This document shows, piece by piece, positions 7,380 through 15,876 of a stretch of DNA of 64,000 nucleotides (position 1 is the stretch's first letter; every line of letters starts with the position of its first letter). The stretch is from Mesorhizobium sp. (GTDB lineage Bacteria > Pseudomonadota > Alphaproteobacteria > Rhizobiales > Rhizobiaceae), in contig SAQG01000009.1 of NCBI GenBank assembly GCA_004020315.1, positions 62,001 through 126,000 of the forward strand, given 5' to 3'. The notes beneath the pieces are model-generated. The model saw only the letters and a program-made list of their open reading frames with translations, searched no databases and was not told where the DNA came from. Made by a program: the position numbers and the translations under genes.

Positions 7380-8711
7380 CTACATCTTGCCGTCGTCCTG
7401 GAAGACCTCGGTCCAGTCCTTGACCAGGCCATCAAGCGCATCCTTGGCCGAACCCTGGCCAGCGACGACATAGTCATGGAAGCGCTTCTGCGACGCCTGC
7501 AGCAGCGGCGCATAGCTGGGCTCAGCCCAAAAGTCCTTCACGATGGCCATGGAGTCGAGGAAGGTCTGCGCGTAAGGCTGGCTGGCCGCAAAGCCCGGGT
7601 CTTTGACGACTGCGTTGAGGCAGGAAAAGCCGCCGAGCGACCACCATTTGGCCTGCACGTCCTTGTTGGCGAACCACTTGATGTATTTGAGCGCGGCCTC
7701 CTGCTTGTCCGAATAAGAGACCACCGAGATGCCCTGGCCGCCAAGCTGGGCGAATTGATCGCCGTCGGGACCCTTGGGATTGGCGAAATAGCCAATCTTG
7801 TCGCCGCCGACATTCTCGTCCTTCTGCAGGCCTGGCCAGGTAAAGGCGAAGTTCATGTGCATCGCCACCTGGCCGGATTTGAAGGCATCGACGCCTTCGC
7901 CCATGTAGCTGTTCGAGGCTCCCGGAGGGGTGCAGCAGTCATAGAGCGCCTTGTAGAACTCCAGACCCTTCACCGATTTCTCGGAGTTGACGAAGCCGTC
8001 CATCTCGTAGGGCTTATCGGGATTCTCGTATTTGAAGCCGAAGCTATAGAGCACGTCCATGGCGCCCATGGTGATGCCTTCGGAGCCGCGCTCGGTATAG
8101 ATCGACGCGCCGTAGACCGTTTTGCCGTCGATCTCGCGCTTCTGGAAGAACTCGGCGATCTGCTTCAGCTGGTCAAAGGTCGTCGGTGCGGCAAGATCCC
8201 AGCCGTATTTTTCCTTGAATTCCTTCTGCAGTTCCGGCTTGGAAAACCAGTCCTTGCGATAGGTCCAGCCGACGACGTCGCCCATGGCCGGCAGCGCCCA
8301 GTAATTCGGCGAGTTCTTCGGCCATTCGGAGTAGCCGACGACGGTCGCCGGCACGAAGTCGTCCATGCTGATCTTCTCCTTGTCGAAGAAGTCGTTCAGC
8401 TTGACGTAATGGCCGTTCTCGGCGGAGCCGCCGATCCACTGGCTGTCGCCGATGATCAGGTCGCACAGCTTGCCCTTGGAATTCAGCTCGTTGAGGAAAC
8501 GATCGGCATAGTTGGTCCACGGCACGAACTCGAATTTCATGCCGATGCCGGTTTCCTTGGTAAAATCCTTGGACAATTCGACAAGCGCGTTGGCAGGGTC
8601 CCAGGCTGCCCAGCAAAGCGTCAGATCTTCAGCCTGCGCGACGTTCGAAACGGCGGTCGACGCAAACATCGCCGAGGTCAGTCCCAACGTCAGTTTCAAG
8701 GTCGATTTCAT
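7380..8711 (-). CDS. Periplasmic solute-binding protein, family 1
   Basis: 443 residues. A signal peptide is clear (MKSTLKLTLGLTSAMFAS, cleavage near NVAQA-ED). The mature part begins LTLCWAAWDPANALVELSKDF and has the length and aromatic-rich pattern of family 1 extracellular sugar-binding proteins, such as GDVVGWTYRKDW, GQVAMHMNFAF and QAKWWSLGG. A strong ribosome binding site GGGAGGAAG lies just before the ATG at 8711. As first gene of the operon it captures the substrate for the permeases and ATPases downstream. The ligand is unknown; the DhaL/DhaM genes suggest something metabolised through dihydroxyacetone or a similar ketotriose or polyol. GlpV glycerol-binding proteins are longer, so it is not simply GlpV. 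Confidence 0.92.
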   Translation of the reverse strand: MKSTLKLTLGLTSAMFASTAVSNVAQAEDLTLCWAAWDPANALVELSKDFTKETGIGMKFEFVPWTNYADRFLNELNSKGKLCDLIIGDSQWIGGSAENGHYVKLNDFFDKEKISMDDFVPATVVGYSEWPKNSPNYWALPAMGDVVGWTYRKDWFSKPELQKEFKEKYGWDLAAPTTFDQLKQIAEFFQKREIDGKTVYGASIYTERGSEGITMGAMDVLYSFGFKYENPDKPYEMDGFVNSEKSVKGLEFYKALYDCCTPPGASNSYMGEGVDAFKSGQVAMHMNFAFTWPGLQKDENVGGDKIGYFANPKGPDGDQFAQLGGQGISVVSYSDKQEAALKYIKWFANKDVQAKWWSLGGFSCLNAVVKDPGFAASQPYAQTFLDSMAIVKDFWAEPSYAPLLQASQKRFHDYVVAGQGSAKDALDGLVKDWTEVFQDDGKM

Positions 8712-8780
8712 GCCTTCCTCCCATTTGCGAAACGCGTCCGGATGACGGTTTCAAAAACCTCAGCCCCCCTCCTCAGGGGC

Positions 8781-8850
8781 CTAAACATGACGGCGCAGTC
8801 GAGCGGCGGATGTTTAGTAATTTGTTTAGTGATGCAATTTTTACTAAACA
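8781..8850. promoter_or_regulatory. Cluster of four TGTTTAG operator half-sites
   Basis: Upstream of the binding-protein gene lie TGTTTAGTAA (8811 to 8820) and TGTTTAGTGA (8823 to 8832) as direct repeats 12 bases apart, TTACTAAACA (8841 to 8850) as inverted copy, and CTAAACA (8781 to 8787) as another inverted copy. The outer pair 8811 and 8850 form a perfect 10-bp inverted repeat. This pattern fits cooperative binding of a repressor, perhaps of the LacI or DeoR type, controlling the ABC-dha operon. The regulator is not identified in the window. Confidence 0.7.
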
Positions 8851-8952
8851 AGGCAAGCGAATTCGTTGCTGCGCTGCAGCAAGGCGCGTAGGTTCCGGGC
8901 GCTGTTTCAGGAAAGGCGCGTTGTCAGATCGTTCGGCGCGCCGGGTGCCGGC

Positions 8953-9594
8953 TCATTTGACCGTTTTGGTGCTCACCGTCACCGGCCGGATCCCCGGGGC
9001 CGGCGGCAGCAGGGCGCGAATGTCGGCGAAGGGGAAGATCGGTTCGAAGCGGAAGGCCTCAGCGAAGGAGCCGGCTGCGCTATTGCACTGGCCGGCGCGA
9101 AAGGCGTTTTGCGTGCGCGCCGCCTCGACGAAACGTTCGGGATCCTGCGACTGATGCGCCCGGATCGCCATCGCCTTGAGCTCGAAATGCGTATCGGCAT
9201 GCAGAACCGGGACAGCGAAAGACGCCGCTATGCGCACGCCGCCCGACAGCGCGCGATGGTCGCCATGATAGTCGTTCGGCGCATGGGTGATCGCCAGATC
9301 CGGTTTCACGTCGCCGATCAACGCCTTCAGCGCCGCGATCAGCGCGGCATCGGCAACCAGCGCGCCGTCCGGAAAATCGAGAAAGTGCGGTGTTGCGCCA
9401 AGCAGATCCGCCGCCACCACCGCTTCTTCGCGACGGGCGCGGGCGAGTGATTTCGGATCGCCTTTCCCGCCTCTGGCGCCATCCGTGGCTATCGCAAAAA
9501 CCAGTTCTGCGCCTTGCGCGGCATAGGCGGCCATCGTACCGAACATGAAGATCTCGATGTCGTCCGGATGTGCACCGAGCGCCAGTATTTTCAC
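8953..9594 (-). CDS. PIG-L family N-acetylglucosamine-type deacetylase
   Basis: 213 residues starting at a GTG at 9594 preceded by GGGAG. The zinc-binding AHPDD motif is at residues 8 to 12 (GAHPDDIEI) and the second ligand motif HGDH at 110 to 113. PIG-L/LmbE proteins remove acetyl groups from N-acetylated sugars or related amides, and the exact substrate here is unknown. It is on the same strand as the ABC operon but separated from it by 241 bases containing the operator cluster, so it is likely transcribed separately. It is about the usual family length. Confidence 0.88.
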   Translation of the reverse strand: MKILALGAHPDDIEIFMFGTMAAYAAQGAELVFAIATDGARGGKGDPKSLARARREEAVVAADLLGATPHFLDFPDGALVADAALIAALKALIGDVKPDLAITHAPNDYHGDHRALSGGVRIAASFAVPVLHADTHFELKAMAIRAHQSQDPERFVEAARTQNAFRAGQCNSAAGSFAEAFRFEPIFPFADIRALLPPAPGIRPVTVSTKTVK

Positions 9595-9913
9595 TCTGCA
9601 TTCTCCCGAAAATGAAAACGTGACGAACGGAATTCTGCTCGCCCTGCTCGCCTTTGCAAACTATTCGTGCAGCGGCGCCGCTATCAAAAAGCCTTGGTGG
9701 GCAGTTTACGGTGTCCGGTTCTTCTCGGCATTGTTTTGCCGGCTTTTTCTCTTCACCCGGGGCCGAACGGCGAACGCTGGCGTGATTTCTGGCGCACGGA
9801 GCAACCTGGGCGGTTCAGGCCCGCGCCCCGCTTCCCGATTGCGCTGCGACCGCCGCGGCTGATATGCGGGCGCTGCGGATCCGCCGCGATTGGATGGATA
9901 CATCCTTGAAACA
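9595..9913. other. Divergent intergenic region, no gene seen
   Basis: About 320 bases between the leftward PIG-L gene and rightward hrpB. No convincing coding frame, hairpin or repeat was seen. It presumably holds both promoters. An in-frame upstream ATG for hrpB at 9890 falls at its right end. Confidence 0.5.
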
Positions 9914-12496
9914 ATGACCAGAAAACCCTTGCCGGAGCTTCCGGTCTCCGCCGTGCTGCCGGCGCTCAGCGAAGCGCTCGGCCGTGGCAACAGCGCCGTG
10001 CTGGTGGCGCCGCCGGGCGCCGGCAAGACGACGCTGGTGCCGCTGGCGCTGCTCGATGCAGCATGGCTCGGCACGGGGAAGATCATTCTGCTCGAGCCGC
10101 GCCGGCTCGCTGCCCGCGCTGCTGCCCGCCGTATGGCCGAACTGCTGGGCGAGGAGCCCGGCGAAACCATCGGCTATGCCATGCGCATGGAGAACCGCAC
10201 GTCTGCGAGGACCAGGATCCTCGTGGTCACAGAGGGCGTGCTGTCGCGGATGATCCTCGACGATCCGGAACTGCCCGGTGTCTCGGCTGTTTTCTTCGAC
10301 GAGTTCCACGAGCGCTCGCTCGACGGCGATTTCGGTCTGGCGCTGGCGCTCGACGTGCAAGGTGCGCTGAGGCCCGATCTGCGATTGCTCGTGATGTCGG
10401 CGACGCTCGATGGCGCGCGCGTCGCGCGGCTGCTTTCCGGCGCCCCCGTGATCGAGAGCGAAGGCCGCGCCTTTCCCGTCGATATTCGCTACGACGAGCG
10501 GCCTGCGGGCATCGCCATCGAAGACGCCATGGCCAAGGCGATCCGCGCGGCCCTTGCCGATGAGAGCGGCAGCGTGCTCGCCTTCCTGCCCGGCCAGCGC
10601 GAGATCGAGCGCACCGCCGAGCGGCTGCAAGGCCGCATCGGCGCCGACGCCGACATCGTGCCGCTCTACGGCATGCTCGACAACAAGGCGCAGGACGCGG
10701 CGATCAAGCCGGCGCCGTCCGGTCGCCGCAAGGTGGTGCTGGCGACGTCGATCGCCGAGACTTCGATCACCATCGACGGCGTGCGCGTCGTCATCGATTC
10801 TGGCCTGTCGCGCCTGCCGCGCTACGAGCCGGCCAGCGGCCTGACGCGGCTGGAGACGGTGCGGGTCAGCAAAGCCTCCGCCGACCAGCGCGCCGGCCGC
10901 GCCGGCCGCACGCAGCCGGGCGTCGCCGTCCGGTTGTGGCGTGCCGAGCAGACGGCGGCACTTCCCGCCTTCACCCCGCCGGAAATCCTCGAGGCGGACC
11001 TTTCCGGACTTCTGCTCGACTGCGCCGCCTTCGGTGTCGCCGATCCGGTGAGCCTTTCGTTCCTCGATCCGCCGCCGGCCCCGGCGCTTAACGAGGCAAG
11101 GGCGCTGCTTCGTGCGCTCGATGCCATCGACGAGGCAGGGCGCCTGACGGAATCGGGTGCTGCGATGCGCAGACTGGCACTGCCGGTGCGGCTGGCTCAC
11201 ATGGTCGCCGAGGCGGCAAACACCGGCCAGGCGTTCGAGGCGGCCATGCTCGCCGTGCTGCTCACCGAGCGCGGTCTTGGCGGCGACGGCGCCGACCTCG
11301 AGCGGCGGCTGATGCGGTTCCGATCCGAAAGATCGCCGCGCGCCGCCGCCGCGCGGCAGCTCGCCGAGCGGCTGGCGAAACAAGCCTCACCTTCCCCCTC
11401 GAGGGGAGGGTCGGCGAGCGAGCCGAGCGCAGCGAAGCGAGGGAGACGGGGTGAGGTCGCCGATGGGGTGCCCGACCCCACCCCACCCCGCTCCGCTTTG
11501 CGGATCGACCCTCCCCTCGAGGGGAGGGGTAGCACCGCCGGTGCTCTTCTCATCCATGCCTGGCCGGACCGCGTCGCCAAGGCGCGCGGCGAGCGCGGCC
11601 GTTTCGTGCTGGCCAACGGGTCGGGCGCCGTACTGGACGCTGCCGATCCGCTGGCGGGCGCGGCCTGGCTCGTCGTCGCCGATCTGCAGGGCAAGGCGCA
11701 GAACGCCCGCATCACGGCGGCGGCGGCGATAGACGAGGCCGACATTCGCGCATCGCTCGCCGACAGGATCGAGACAAGCCGCGAAACCAGTTTCGACCGC
11801 GACAGGCGTGCGGTGCGGGTGCGCGAAACTGTTCGCCTTGGCGCCATCACCCTGTCCGAACGCATGCTGCCGGCGCCGGCCGGCACTGAGGCGGATCGTG
11901 CCATCCTCGACGCCTTGCGCCAACACGGGTTGTCGCTGTTGCCGTGGGGCAAGGAGGCGGAAACGCTGCGCCAACGGCTCGGCTGGCTACATCGTGGGCT
12001 CGGCGCGCCCTGGCCCGATGTTTCCGACGCCGCGCTCATCGACCGCCTCGACGATTGGCTGCTGCCCTTCCTCTCCGGCGCAGCGTCCTTTGCCGCGATC
12101 GATCCCGGCGTGCTCTCGGCGGGCCTCATGGCATTGGTGCCGCACGATCTCCAGCGCAGGATCGAGGCACTGGCGCCGACCCATTTCGACGCTCCGTCCG
12201 GCAGCCGCGTGCCGATCCGCTATGACGGCGAATGGCCGGTGCTGGCGATCCGCGTCCAGGAGCTTTTCGGTCTCGACCGGCATCCCGCAATCGCCAACGG
12301 CACCGTGCCGCTGACGCTCGAGCTTTTGTCGCCGGCACACCGGCCGATCCAGACGACGCGTGACCTGCCCGGCTTCTGGCGCGGCTCCTGGGCCGATGTG
12401 CGGGCCGACATGCGTGGTCGCTACCCAAAGCACGTCTGGCCGGAGAACCCGCTTCTCGCCACCGCCACCAGCCGCGCCAAACCGCGGGGGACCTAG
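9914..12496 (+). CDS. hrpB: ATP-dependent helicase HrpB
   Basis: 860 residues from ATG 9914 (MTRKPLPELPVSAVLPAL). Motif I is APPGAGKTTLVPLALLD (about 32 to 48), motif II is DEFHERS near 129, motif III is MSATLDG, and later motifs are TSIAETSITIDGVRVVIDSG and QRAGRAGRTQPGVAVRLW. HrpB belongs to the DEAH/RHA helicases; its biological role is poorly defined. The protein is longer than the usual roughly 820 because residues about 493 to 540 are encoded by a palindromic repeat inserted in frame (11389 to 11531), giving a low-complexity Pro/Arg/Gly/Ser stretch between the helicase core and the conserved C-terminal region that resumes at HAWPDRVAKARG. An in-frame ATG at 9890 is possible but less likely. 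Confidence 0.93.
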   Translation: MTRKPLPELPVSAVLPALSEALGRGNSAVLVAPPGAGKTTLVPLALLDAAWLGTGKIILLEPRRLAARAAARRMAELLGEEPGETIGYAMRMENRTSARTRILVVTEGVLSRMILDDPELPGVSAVFFDEFHERSLDGDFGLALALDVQGALRPDLRLLVMSATLDGARVARLLSGAPVIESEGRAFPVDIRYDERPAGIAIEDAMAKAIRAALADESGSVLAFLPGQREIERTAERLQGRIGADADIVPLYGMLDNKAQDAAIKPAPSGRRKVVLATSIAETSITIDGVRVVIDSGLSRLPRYEPASGLTRLETVRVSKASADQRAGRAGRTQPGVAVRLWRAEQTAALPAFTPPEILEADLSGLLLDCAAFGVADPVSLSFLDPPPAPALNEARALLRALDAIDEAGRLTESGAAMRRLALPVRLAHMVAEAANTGQAFEAAMLAVLLTERGLGGDGADLERRLMRFRSERSPRAAAARQLAERLAKQASPSPSRGGSASEPSAAKRGRRGEVADGVPDPTPPRSALRIDPPLEGRGSTAGALLIHAWPDRVAKARGERGRFVLANGSGAVLDAADPLAGAAWLVVADLQGKAQNARITAAAAIDEADIRASLADRIETSRETSFDRDRRAVRVRETVRLGAITLSERMLPAPAGTEADRAILDALRQHGLSLLPWGKEAETLRQRLGWLHRGLGAPWPDVSDAALIDRLDDWLLPFLSGAASFAAIDPGVLSAGLMALVPHDLQRRIEALAPTHFDAPSGSRVPIRYDGEWPVLAIRVQELFGLDRHPAIANGTVPLTLELLSPAHRPIQTTRDLPGFWRGSWADVRADMRGRYPKHVWPENPLLATATSRAKPRGT
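11389..11531. repeat. Palindromic repeat element inserted in frame in hrpB
   Basis: A roughly 143-base imperfect palindrome. The outer arms share CCCCTCGAGGGGAGGGTCG exactly (left near 11395 to 11413, complement near 11505 to 11523). Inner arms GCAGCGAAGCGAGGGAG (from about 11430) and its imperfect complement near 11485 to 11503 pair as well. It is entirely inside the hrpB reading frame with no stop and no frame change. It resembles intergenic palindromic units common in Mesorhizobium. Confidence 0.85.
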
Positions 12497-12529
12497 CCTT
12501 TATCCTTTTCCGGCTATAAATCCTTGGCC

Positions 12530-13855
12530 ATGATAAACATTTTGCGGGCGCCCGACTTCCAGCAAAGCCAGCGGCTGCGCCTCAACACGCTGATCAGGCT
12601 GCGCTGGCTTGCCATCGTCGGCCAGAGCCTGGCGGTCCTTGTCGTTGCCTACGGGCTGAAATTCCCGCTGCCCGTCAGCCTCTGCTTCGCGCTGATCGCC
12701 TGTTCTGCCTGGATGAACCTGTTGCTCACCTTCCGCTATCCGGCGGCGCATCGGCTCACCCCGCTACAGGCGTTTGCCATTCTGACCATCGACAGCCTGC
12801 AGCTTGCCGGCCTGCTCTACCTGACCGGTGGCCTCACCAATCCGTTTTCGGTGCTGGTGACCGTGCCCGTGGTCATCTCGGCGACGTCGCTGCCGCTGCG
12901 CCTGACCGCCATCCTCGGCGCGCTGGTGATGGTGGCGGCGAGCCTGCTGGTGTTCTTCCATCTGCCGCTGCCCTGGTACGAGGGCGCGCCGCTGGAGATG
13001 CCATTCATTTATGTCGCCGGCATGTGGATGGCGGTGTTTTCCTCGATCGCCTTCACCGCGATCTATGCCTTCCGCGTGGCCGAGGAAGCCCGGCTGCTCG
13101 CCAACGCGCTTGCCGCCACCGAGCTGGTGCTGCAGCGCGAGCAGCACCTGTCGGCGCTGGACGGCCTTGCCGCCGCCGCCGCGCATGAACTGGGCACGCC
13201 GCTAGCCACCATCACGCTTGTTGCCAAGGAGATGGAGAAGGCGCTCGGCAACGACCCGAAATACGGCGAGGACGTGACGCTGCTGCGCTCGCAGAGCGAG
13301 CGTTGCCGCGAAATCCTCAAACGCCTGACCAGCCTGTCCTCGGAGAGCGAAGCGCATCTCTCCCGCCTGCCGCTGACCTCGCTGGTCGAGGAGGTGACCG
13401 CCCCGCACCGCGATTTCGGCATCTCGATCAAGCTTCGGCCCGGCGAGCGCATCGGCCCGGAACCGGTCGGGCGGCGCAACCCCGGCGTCATCTACGGCCT
13501 CGGCAATCTGGTCGAGAACGCCGTCGATTTTGCCCGCAAGACCGTCACCCTGCGCTGGAGCTGGAACGAGGCCGCGGTCACCTTCTCGATCACCGACGAC
13601 GGGCCGGGTTTCCCTCCCGAAATCATCGACCGCATCGGCGAGCCCTATATGTCGACGCGCCAGGGCACCGAGGCTGGCGGTGGCCTGGGACTGGGGCTTT
13701 TCATCGCCAAGACCTTGCTTGAACGCTCGGGGGCCACGCTCGATTTCCGCAATTCAAACGAACCGGGCGAGGGCGCCGTCGTGCAGATATCGTGGCCGCG
13801 CAGTGTCTTCCTCAATCCTGAATCGGCCTCGGCCACCATGTTTGACACGGCTTGA
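12530..13855 (+). CDS. actS: Redox-responsive sensor histidine kinase ActS (RegB/PrrB family)
   Basis: 441 residues from ATG 12530; a TTG two codons earlier is rejected. About six membrane helices occupy residues 25 to 185. The GGLTNPFS motif (100 to 107) is the quinone-associated sequence of RegB. The phosphorylated His219 is in AAAAHELGTPLAT, the conserved redox-active Cys is Cys259 in SERCREIL, and the ATPase domain shows GLGNLVENAVDFA and GGGLGLGLFIAKTLLERSG. It senses the redox state of the respiratory chain and phosphorylates ActR, whose gene follows 63 bases later. Control of carbon fixation, nitrogen and respiratory genes is known for the family. Confidence 0.95.
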   Translation: MINILRAPDFQQSQRLRLNTLIRLRWLAIVGQSLAVLVVAYGLKFPLPVSLCFALIACSAWMNLLLTFRYPAAHRLTPLQAFAILTIDSLQLAGLLYLTGGLTNPFSVLVTVPVVISATSLPLRLTAILGALVMVAASLLVFFHLPLPWYEGAPLEMPFIYVAGMWMAVFSSIAFTAIYAFRVAEEARLLANALAATELVLQREQHLSALDGLAAAAAHELGTPLATITLVAKEMEKALGNDPKYGEDVTLLRSQSERCREILKRLTSLSSESEAHLSRLPLTSLVEEVTAPHRDFGISIKLRPGERIGPEPVGRRNPGVIYGLGNLVENAVDFARKTVTLRWSWNEAAVTFSITDDGPGFPPEIIDRIGEPYMSTRQGTEAGGGLGLGLFIAKTLLERSGATLDFRNSNEPGEGAVVQISWPRSVFLNPESASATMFDTA

Positions 13856-13918
13856 ATTGGACAATAGCGCTCCAAAACTATATCTGCGTAAAAAGCAGGC
13901 AGCAGGAATTTCAAGACG

Positions 13919-14482
13919 ATGAATGGCGACGAAACGATTGGCGCAATGGTTGAAGGCGAGGACACCTCGCTGTTGATCGTCGACGACGACAAGCCGTTCC
14001 TCACGCGCCTTGCCCGCGCCATGGAAACCAGGGGTTTCGTGGTCGAGACAGCCGAGAGCGTCGAGGAGGCGGTGGCCAAGGCGCGCGCCAACCCGCCCGC
14101 CTATGCCGTGGTCGACATGCGGCTCGCCGACGGCAACGGCCTCGACGTCGTCGCCGCCATCCGCGAGAAGCGCGACGACGCCCGCGCCATCATCCTCACC
14201 GGCTATGGCAACATCGCCACCGCGGTGACGGCGGTGAAGCTGGGGGCCATCGACTATCTGTCGAAGCCGGCCGATGCCGACGACATTTTCGCCGCACTTA
14301 CCCGCACGGCGGGCGAACGCGCCGCACCGCCCGAAAACCCGATGTCTGCCGACCGCGTACGCTGGGAACACATCCAGCGCGTCTACGAAATGTGCGACCG
14401 CAATGTCTCCGAGACCGCGCGCCGGCTCAACATGCATCGCCGCACCCTGCAGAGGATACTCGCCAAGCGCGCGCCGCGCTAA
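13919..14482 (+). CDS. actR: Response regulator ActR (RegA/PrrA family)
   Basis: 187 residues. The receiver domain has [18 protein letters not shown], phospho-acceptor Asp66 ([15 protein letters not shown]) and the switch Lys in DYLSKPAD. After the proline-containing linker [21 protein letters not shown] comes the Fis-type helix-turn-helix [20 protein letters not shown], which is nearly invariant in this family. It is the DNA-binding partner of ActS encoded immediately upstream. Family members act on respiration, nitrogen fixation and acid-tolerance genes. Confidence 0.95.
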   Translation: MNGDETIGAMVEGEDTSLLIVDDDKPFLTRLARAMETRGFVVETAESVEEAVAKARANPPAYAVVDMRLADGNGLDVVAAIREKRDDARAIILTGYGNIATAVTAVKLGAIDYLSKPADADDIFAALTRTAGERAAPPENPMSADRVRWEHIQRVYEMCDRNVSETARRLNMHRRTLQRILAKRAPR

Positions 14483-14488
14483 TGCATG

Positions 14489-14604
14489 ACCCCGAACCGA
14501 AGGTTCGTGCAGCAAAACCGGAATCGGTTTTCGCTGGGGAATGCGCAAAATCAAAGTGCTACAGCGTCCTTTGCGCGCCCCAAAGGTCGCACGGCGCTGT
14601 AGAG
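14489..14604. repeat. Intergenic palindromic repeats between actR and nhaA
   Basis: Two adjoining palindromic units. The first includes AAAACCG (14514 to 14520) and CGGTTTT (14525 to 14531) inside larger GCAGC/CGCTG arms. The second starts with a 23-base word at 14544 to 14566 (CGCAAAATCAAAG then TGCTACAGCG) that recurs exactly, in inverse orientation, at 21885 to 21907, and continues as an imperfect hairpin ending GGCGCTGTAG. These look like dispersed rhizobial intergenic repeats and may end transcription or stabilise mRNA. Confidence 0.75.
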
Positions 14605-14688
14605 CCTTGCCCTGCCATTGGTGTTTGCGCATCATCGCGCAGGGTGATGTTGGCCCTGCCGGCGGGTAAGCGACGCGACGGAGACGAC

Positions 14689-15876
14689 ATGCAGGACCAG
14701 CAGCGGCCGATCTCCATTTTTCGCGAATTCCTGGACAGCGAGGCAGCGGGCGGCATCATACTGATGGTGGCGGCAGCACTGGCTCTGATCGTCGCCAATT
14801 CGCCGCTGGCCGAAACCTATTTCGATGCCCTTCACGCCTATCTGGGGCCGCTCAGCGTATCGCACTGGATCAATGACGGCCTGATGGCCGTGTTCTTCCT
14901 GCTGGTCGGTCTGGAGATTAAGCGCGAGATGCTGGACGGCCAGCTCTCGACCTGGCCGCGGCGCGTCTTGCCCGGCGTCGCCGCCGCCGGCGGCATGCTG
15001 GTGCCGGCACTTGTCTATGTCGCCATCAACCGCAACGATCCAGCCGCTCTGTCCGGCTGGGCGATCCCGACCGCCACCGACATCGCGTTTGCGCTCGGCG
15101 TGCTGTCGCTGCTCGGCAGCCGCGTTCCGGGGTCGCTGAAGGTCTTTCTCACCGCGCTCGCCATCATCGACGACCTCGGTGCGGTCATCATCATCGCGGT
15201 GTTCTACACCAGCGGCCTGTCGCTCGCCTATCTCGGCGCCGCCTTCGCGATCATCGCTCTGCTCGTCGTTCTCAACCGCATGAAGGTGCTGACGCTGCTG
15301 CCCTATCTCGTGCTCGGTCTCGTTCTGTGGGTGCTGGTGCTGAAATCAGGCGTCCACGCCACGCTCGCCGGCGTGGCGCTGGCCCTGACCATACCGTTGA
15401 AAGTCTCCCCGGGCATCGGGCATGATCTCGAACATTCGCCGCTGCACCGGCTCGAGCACGGCCTGCACAGAATAGTGCCGTTCGTCGTCGTCCCGATCTT
15501 CGGCTTTGCCAATGCCGGCGTTTCGCTGGCCGGCCTGAGCGCAGCCACCCTGGTCGAGCCGCTGACGCTGGGCGTGGCCGCCGGCCTCGTCGCCGGCAAG
15601 CTGGTTGGCGTGTTCGGTTCTTCCGCGCTTGCCATCCGGTTCGGCTTCGCCGATCTGCCGGTCAATGCCGGCTGGCTGCACATGATCGGCATTTCGCTGC
15701 TCTGCGGCATCGGCTTCACCATGAGCCTGTTCATCGGCCTGCTCGCCTTCGCCAGCAATGTCGAGCTGCAGGACGCGGTCAAGGTCGGCATTCTTGCCGG
15801 CTCCTTCATGGCCGCGATCCTCGGCGCCGCCGTGCTGCTGGTGGCGCCGGCGGCGAATGGGGCGGACGAGGACTAG
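14689..15876 (+). CDS. nhaA: Na+/H+ antiporter NhaA
   Basis: 395 residues from ATG 14689, preceded by GGAG; the frame is open further upstream but only through repeat DNA. About twelve membrane helices. The ion-binding Asp161-Asp162 pair is in [15 protein letters not shown], and [19 protein letters not shown] and [14 protein letters not shown] are family signatures. It exports sodium in exchange for protons to maintain pH and Na+ balance. Its stop codon overlaps the convergent stop of the sigma factor gene by 4 bases. Confidence 0.96.
   Translation: MQDQQRPISIFREFLDSEAAGGIILMVAAALALIVANSPLAETYFDALHAYLGPLSVSHWINDGLMAVFFLLVGLEIKREMLDGQLSTWPRRVLPGVAAAGGMLVPALVYVAINRNDPAALSGWAIPTATDIAFALGVLSLLGSRVPGSLKVFLTALAIIDDLGAVIIIAVFYTSGLSLAYLGAAFAIIALLVVLNRMKVLTLLPYLVLGLVLWVLVLKSGVHATLAGVALALTIPLKVSPGIGHDLEHSPLHRLEHGLHRIVPFVVVPIFGFANAGVSLAGLSAATLVEPLTLGVAAGLVAGKLVGVFGSSALAIRFGFADLPVNAGWLHMIGISLLCGIGFTMSLFIGLLAFASNVELQDAVKVGILAGSFMAAILGAAVLLVAPAANGADED

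Noticed and set aside
3035..8711. Naming the transporter GlpSTPQV (glycerol)
   Set aside because: Two different ATPases fit that group, but the binding protein is shorter than GlpV, the small membrane protein is not clearly DUF2160, and no glycerol kinase or glycerol-3-phosphate dehydrogenase is present.
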